A DNA stretch of 64,000 bases, taken from positions 336,254-400,253 of the forward strand of contig FJOG01000040.1 in the NCBI GenBank assembly GCA_900073065.1, in the 5' to 3' direction. Both the position numbers and the translations under genes were made by a program. The notes beneath the pieces were generated by a model. That model was not told where the DNA came from. It searched no databases and saw only the letters and a list, made by a program, of their open reading frames with translations. This document shows positions 58,745-64,000 of this stretch, one piece after another; position 1 is the first letter of the stretch, and the number at the start of each line of letters is the position of its first letter. This DNA is from Phialocephala subalpina (lineage: Eukaryota > Ascomycota > Leotiomycetes > Helotiales > Mollisiaceae).

Positions 58745-60311
58745 TCTGGCGGTTTGTGCTTGTGGTGTTGAGGGTTTGCTGGGTCGCGTTTGTGGTGTCG
58801 CTGGAGGATATGTCGTCGTGTGGTGCTTCGTTTGATTGTGTCGTTAAGGTCGTCAGCGAAAATTCCTTGTTTGAATCTCCTGCGGGTTGTGGGACATTCA
58901 AGAGCTGGAGTTGGAGGAGGTATGAAGGGCGAAGGTAGAAAGGTAGAGCTTTTGGTCTTTGTAGAGGCACGCAGTGCGATAACGATAAGGGTACAGTGTG
59001 TCACGTGAATCGCCAATTCTGGCTTAAGACCATTCTGCTCTGCCAAACTAGGTAAGAATGTCAAATCACTCATTGGCTTGCCTGTTAGGAGCTATAGCCA
59101 TTATGTTTCCCTGGGTGCGTTAAGTCTGGGTCTTTAAAAGCTTCTCCCATAATTACTTGCTGTGGTTAACATAGCCAATGTCCCACACGGTGTCGAGAGC
59201 TGGGAGATTAATTTGCTGGAGGAGTTGACTTGGAAAGTTATCACAAAGATTCTTCATTGTGCTGACTTTCATCTGAATTTAATACCGATTTAATATGACT
59301 TGAAAGTTTTTAGTGCTTCCCCAGATTTGCTAGCTCAGCCTCTTCAAATGCTCCAATCAGATTTGGTGGATCTGCTGGAGCTCAGCCGCAAGTGGGCCTT
59401 CAAGCGACCGCAAGAGCAACCAACACTGGAGTGAAATTCTCCTGCCATCTTGGTACTTTTCAAATCCAGACTTCACTTCACTTTGATAAAAGACTTTCCC
59501 TTCCTTTCATGCCATGTTTCTGGTTGCATCTTCTATCAATGGCGCCGAGGTGTCGGGACTTTGATGCTGGCTGTCTGCACGATTTCAGTGCAGCAATGCT
59601 CGCATCCTGGGACTGCTGAAGCCCTTGACACAGAACTCAGCAACTCTACGAGCGCTTTTATCCTTCAACCTGGATCCTTTCAAGTGCCTCTGTGGACGTA
59701 ATTGAATTTCTCTCCAATACACTACCCTCCTCGACTTCGAATCCAAAAACAGCATTTTACTCATCCTCATTTCCTATACCAGATTTCGTATGATTGGCTC
59801 ATTATTTCCCAGCAGGCAACGAATGCAACAATCACTAGATATTGAATCAATAGCGCCTTACCCCCGATATTGCCGAGTCGACAATGCTTCCAATCGAACC
59901 TGCCGCCGAGGTCACTGGCTACATCAAGGACAGTCGAAAAGGCAACCGATCTCGACCACCCTCCTCGCGGCACTCTCTAATAGAGCAACTACAATATAGC
60001 TGTAAGCCACACTTGGTGTGCTGGGAATTGAGGAGGAGGAGGAGGAGGAGGAGGTATCCGCGAGAGCGACGACGGAATGGTTCTCGAGAACGCAAAGGAA
60101 GAACAACAGGGGAATCACGGAATTCTTAGGCTGGACGAACAATCGACGATAATCCGATGCAATTATTCGAGATGTATGCATTCAGTACCTATTTTACATG
60201 TGTACTCCAACCCCTGGACGCCTCCGTCATATTAAATATCATTCAAACCGAGGTTGCACTGCCCAGAGGCACGATCGTCTCCGCTATCTCAATCTTCCGA
60301 TTGGCCAACAC
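58745..60311. other. Intergenic region with a purine triplet repeat
   Basis: The capping-enzyme promoter occupies the start. An ATG at 59884 opens a short frame (MLPIEPAAEVTGYIKDSRKG...) that could splice at GTAAGC near 60002 but ends within a few codons afterwards; it is not supported as a gene. Nothing else was seen. Confidence 0.4.
60030..60054. repeat. (GAG)n microsatellite
   Basis: About eight uninterrupted GAG units. Confidence 0.95.
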
Positions 60312-62040
60312 CTAAGCTCTCCTGATACCGGTCCGTTTTCCTATGTCGAGCAGCATGTCTCGAGCCCATTCTAGATCAAACATATCCATCGACTTGCATG
60401 AATTCAACACATTCATGGGCCACATCAGACACGGTCCGCTCAGCGCCGTAGCTTCCACATTCTGTTGAGGTATGCCAGCCGAGTCTATCTGTCCGCAAGC
60501 GTATGGGAGACTGTATCGAATGTCGTCGAGCATACTTGAGATGACCGCGCGTACTTTCACAGCCGGTGATACCAAAGACTCCACCTGCGCCGAGTCGCCG
60601 TTGAAGGCTGCAAGGAGTTCGGCACTTTCGATGATTGTGTCCATTAGAACTATCCTTCCCGCTCGATACGTATTCCACACGCAAGAGACTCATAGGTTAT
60701 GGTATGAGTCGAGGAAGGGCAAGGGGAAGCCACATGCGTCGAGGCCACATTCATTGCTCCTTCGAGTGTTCTTCCATTTGGGTCACCAACCCGGTGCCAG
60801 TCCTCGTTGTTTTGGTCGACGACTTCTGCTATTACAATCAGGGACATCAGTTCGGTGCTGTTGAGATGTGCTTCGAAATCCGCACGGCATTCCATAATGT
60901 TCTGTCGGACAACTCTGGAAAGCCTGCGGGATTGTGCGGAAATTTGTCCGAATTGCAATATGGCCGTACACATACGTGCCCCGCCATATATTTGGTCGAA
61001 TCTTGTGACCTATTCAATGTCGGACGGAGTCTTGTGCGTTCGGACCTTATGCAATAGCTACGTCGCTGGTCAGCGGATTCACGTCTAATCGAAGACTTGA
61101 CCCACGGTCTGTATCTGCGGCATGAACTCGAATATGGAACGTTGGAGGAGGGTGCGCTACGTTTCTTGGCTGTCCTGTTTACCATCACCAGATCCTCGAT
61201 GATGAAGGGCAAGGACTGCTTTCAGCCCATTAATATGTTGTCCATGACTGAGATTGTCGTCCTTGGTGCTGGCTATGAAGCACTCTCCCATGATGAGCTA
61301 TCCGAACGGTCAACGCTCGCCTCCTGAGGTCTTTGACGGGACTCACCTGGAACGTATCGAGAAGTGGTATGGCTAGCATGGTCGTATCGTCGAAACAATT
61401 TCTCTTCAATGCCTATGATGTCGCTTCCAGAGCAGAGACATAGAATGCCCTCGCAGTGTTCTGGTAAGACGCTTCATCTTGCTTCTTAGCCAAAATAGCA
61501 TATGACGCTGCAAGCAAAGCTGGTCTGTAGCATGCATTTTCCGGCGCATCAGCATATTACTCTGGCAGCCTTGCAATCCAACCAGGCCAGTTACAAGTCT
61601 TGGCAGGAGCGCAGAACTCTTGGAAGAAGGACGAGATCATATCTTCCGCTTTTAAGGCGGATACGGCGAAATCTTCAGCAATCAGTTGAACGATATTTTC
61701 GATTGGTATTTGGTTCTCACCTAACGGCGACGGATTTTGAGGAGAATGCTCTCCCTTCATTGTCTGGAGAGGTGGCTTACTAGAAGAGGGTTCGCTCAAT
61801 TTTGGGGCAATGGCTCACGATCTTACCTTTTCCCCCTTGTCGCGGTACAGAATGTCGAACTCATCTCGATAGCCATGGCATTGGGTCCTGGCTTCTATGC
61901 ATCGCGTGCATTGAGGACGCTGTTGGTCGCACTGACTCCCGTCAGTCATGATGTTCATGCCATAGAAGCAAGGAGAAGCTTGCCTTCTTTTTCATTTGCC
62001 TGCATTTTGCACAAGCACGAGAAGGCCCTGCATAGACCAT
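60312..62040 (-). pseudogene. Decayed Zn2Cys6 transcription factor (DUF3468/Fungal_trans_2 type)
   Basis: The minus-strand start at 62040 gives MVYAGPSRACAKCRQMKKK (exon 62040-61984). After a 52-nt intron with a GC donor come CDQQRPQCTRCIEARTQC and HGYRDEFDILYRDKGEK (61931-61827), a textbook Zn2Cys6 cluster. Exon 3 starts at 61763 (TMKGEHSPQNPSPLGE...). The regulatory domain is recognisable (YADAPENACYRPALLAASYA, CFDDTTMLAIPLLDTF, GLKAVLALHHRGSGDGK, LLQRSIFEFMPQIQTVGQ) but broken by stops at 61557, 61413 and 61157, all TAA/TAG, and a frameshift near 61235. The last stretch (WNTYRAGRIVLMDTIIESAE...) ends at 60312 with the family-typical GKRTGIRRA. The order of parts matches intact family members, so this is one decayed gene and probably makes no full-length protein. 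Confidence 0.75.
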
Positions 62041-63759
62041 TTTTGAGGAGAATGAGATCCCACCGTTCAGTCGAGATCAAAACTGAATCCAGAACAAAGC
62101 TCCTTGACTTTGGGCGATGTCGATAATACTGGAATGCTTTCGGACCACAATCACCTCGAAACTTCGCAATTCTGATACATATCCTGTCGACGCCATATAT
62201 ACAACTGCAGTGAGGTATTTCGTGGTCTCTTGATAAGATTACACAGCTGATTTGGCATGCTGCAAGTGGCGCGACTTCCTCAATTACAATTGAGGTTCAT
62301 GATTCGGCAACGTTAGCCTGGGACGAGGCGTATGTATTTTGACATAATTTAGCATGACAGAGCCACCACAAGTGCGACGTCAACGCTTCCTGTCCAACCA
62401 GGGACCACTGTTCGACCTTTGGGTCTGGATGATCGACAATGCTGGGCGGCCAAACCGAAATCGACTCGCCCAAGTTTTGGGAGCAGCAAATGTTTGTAGG
62501 GCTGACAGATGCTGCGGTCCTAGGCTAGAAATCATCTGGGAAACTGCAATCCTAAATCAGGGCCCGCATTTAGCTCTGACAATCTCCCAGATCCGTCAGT
62601 GTGGTTGGCCAAGATCCGGAGCGATATCGTAGCATCTTACTGGCTCACAGTGGAATGCTCTAGGAATGGGAGAATTCCGTTACACGCCTATTTGCACGTC
62701 GATCATCGACTCGTCGTTCCTCGATCCTGAGAAGAATTCTTACGTGTCTTTGGACATTTGTTTTCCAAATTCCCTCTCAGCAAGGCTACCTCGAGATCTA
62801 TACTGAAGACTGCGATTCGTACGGCCATGTCCTAGAAGGACATCATGCTACAGTACATACACTGAAGCTTCGCTAACTTAGACATGGATTCAGGTATAAT
62901 CTGTCACCTTCCTCCAATCTGGCTGTCGATGACGAATCCACCGGTTCCTGTAATCTCCCCGAGAATTGATCATGCTCTGGCCCACCACTCAGCGACTGGG
63001 TCTTGATACGAGCTACTTCCCAGTGTGAGATGAGCTGGTTTCCAGGCAAGATTCGACTTCACCTTGCATACTTTGGCGCTGTGTTGTTTATTCCAGATTC
63101 CCATTCTTCGGCATCATGGACACGGACTTGAGGTCTGGAAACCTATGATCGATCGCGGACTAGCATTCAAGCTTTGTGACGTTGCATGATTCCCGACAAG
63201 TGTCTTTCCAAGGAACATGCAAGAGTTTGGCACCCGGCAGATTCATCTGACTGGTCGATTTGGGCTTTGTGTCGAGGCAGCTACTTCAGAGATTTTTGTG
63301 ACATGAATTTGCTACTGTGAATTATCCAGCCATCACCAAAGTCAAACAAGGAATGCTTGGCATCTAACTTAAATCTTAAGTTCTATTCCAGTAAATATCA
63401 AATTCGGCTTCAGGTGCGAATAACTGATGTTATTTTATTGCCCCACATCTACGAGCACACTAGCACTGTTATGGCTAGCTGTATTCCACATACTGCAACC
63501 TTCCTTCCTCGTTCCTCGTCTCTCTCTCTCTCTCGTCCAACATTTCTCCAAGGAAAGGAACCAATTTGTTGTGCGACAGAACATCGAATGCAGGCGAGAT
63601 CTGTACGAGTGCTAACTTGACAGTTGAGCGACCCAACGCGTTGGATTGGATGCGACGAGTGAGCAATGCTAAGATTTGAGATGGGATCGAGAAAGCGAAG
63701 TAGGGTGCTATTTTTAGGGGCTCGTGATCTCAGAGTGAGACAGGGGAGGATATTGGAGA
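62041..63759. other. Gene-poor region before the AT-rich end
   Basis: A plus-strand ATG frame at 62354-62632 (92 residues) shows no recognisable domain and is not supported. A 12-bp perfect palindrome, CCAACGCGTTGG, lies at 63633-63644. No gene was recognised. Confidence 0.4.
63519..63534. repeat. (TC)n microsatellite
   Basis: Eight TC units. Confidence 0.9.
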
Positions 63760-64000
63760 ATGTTTGATTTAGAGTATATTTGATTTGGAGGATACTTCAT
63801 TTAAAAAGTATTTGATTAAAGGATATTTAATTTAATAATTTAAAAAATATATTATATTTTATTATTAAATTATAATATAAATTATTATAAATCAAAATAA
63901 TATTAATATTAATAATTAATTAATAAAGAAATTTTAATTAAAATATATTATATATAAAATTATATTATTTTTATAATAATTAATTAATTAAAATATAATT
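63760..64000. repeat. Edge of an AT-rich isochore with TATTTGATT-like repeats
   Basis: From about 63755 imperfect copies of TATTTGATT recur every 15-25 bp, and the last 160 bases contain only about two G/C bases. This abrupt change from ordinary composition is typical of RIP-mutated repeat blocks in filamentous ascomycetes. Confidence 0.8.

Noticed and set aside
62354..62632. 92-codon plus-strand ATG frame
   Set aside because: No family, no splice context, and no support beyond an open frame.
63633..63644. Palindrome CCAACGCGTTGG as a regulatory site
   Set aside because: Perfect but isolated, with no adjacent gene; a 12-bp palindrome can occur by chance in 64 kb.

Overview
The window is nuclear DNA of a filamentous ascomycete (Pezizomycotina). 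Genes are split by short introns (mostly 45-150 nt, GT/AG ends, CTAAC- or CTGAC-like branch sites), coding density is moderate, and the gene types are typical of moulds: PTH11-like rhodopsin-fold receptor, ascomycete laccase, STAND NTPase with ankyrin repeats, WSC wall protein, Zn2Cys6 regulators. Protein style suggests Leotiomycetes, but that is inference. Apparent C-to-T nonsense codons and a nearly G/C-free right end suggest past repeat-induced point mutation (RIP). Gene starts were checked for real ATG codons and exon joints were worked out by phase; none has been tested against transcripts.

Layout. 1-6.3 kb: a rhodopsin-like integral membrane protein, a small four-helix membrane protein and a secreted laccase. 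6.3-9.4 kb: no confident gene. 9.4-15.9 kb: a 2069-residue NACHT-ankyrin protein. 16.5-21.8 kb: a cation-dependent O-methyltransferase, a small unknown protein and an allantoate-permease-like MFS transporter. 22.6-32.3 kb: a conserved block with an SNF5-family remodeller subunit divergent from an EBP1/PA2G4-type protein, then an Rco1-like PHD protein. 32.3-36.2 kb: gene-poor, with diverged duplications. 36.2-39.5 kb: a truncated and a full-length protein with fungal N-terminal signalling-type helices. 40.3-44.9 kb: cohesin regulator PDS5. 46.1-48.8 kb: a GPI-type WSC wall protein with tandem repeats and a reading-frame problem. 49.0-53.0 kb: an accessory island with a dead Tc1/mariner-type transposase, an unknown five-exon gene, a 319-bp MITE-like element and a nonsense-riddled pseudogene. 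54.3-58.7 kb: an unusual zinc-cluster regulator and the mRNA capping guanylyltransferase. 60.3-62.0 kb: a decayed Zn2Cys6 regulator. From about 63.76 kb the sequence turns into an AT-rich isochore.

Together, three nuclear housekeeping genes that act on chromatin or chromosomes (SNF5 family, Rco1-like, PDS5) lie within 23 kb, plus a capping enzyme. They are separated by fast-evolving recognition-type genes (NACHT-ankyrin, fungal N-terminal-domain proteins, WSC protein) and by transposon debris. The candidates for undescribed biology are the 36.7-39.5 kb protein, whose C-terminal module I do not recognise, and the nonsense-riddled 52.4-53.0 kb reading frame. I found no operon-like or clearly new multi-gene system.
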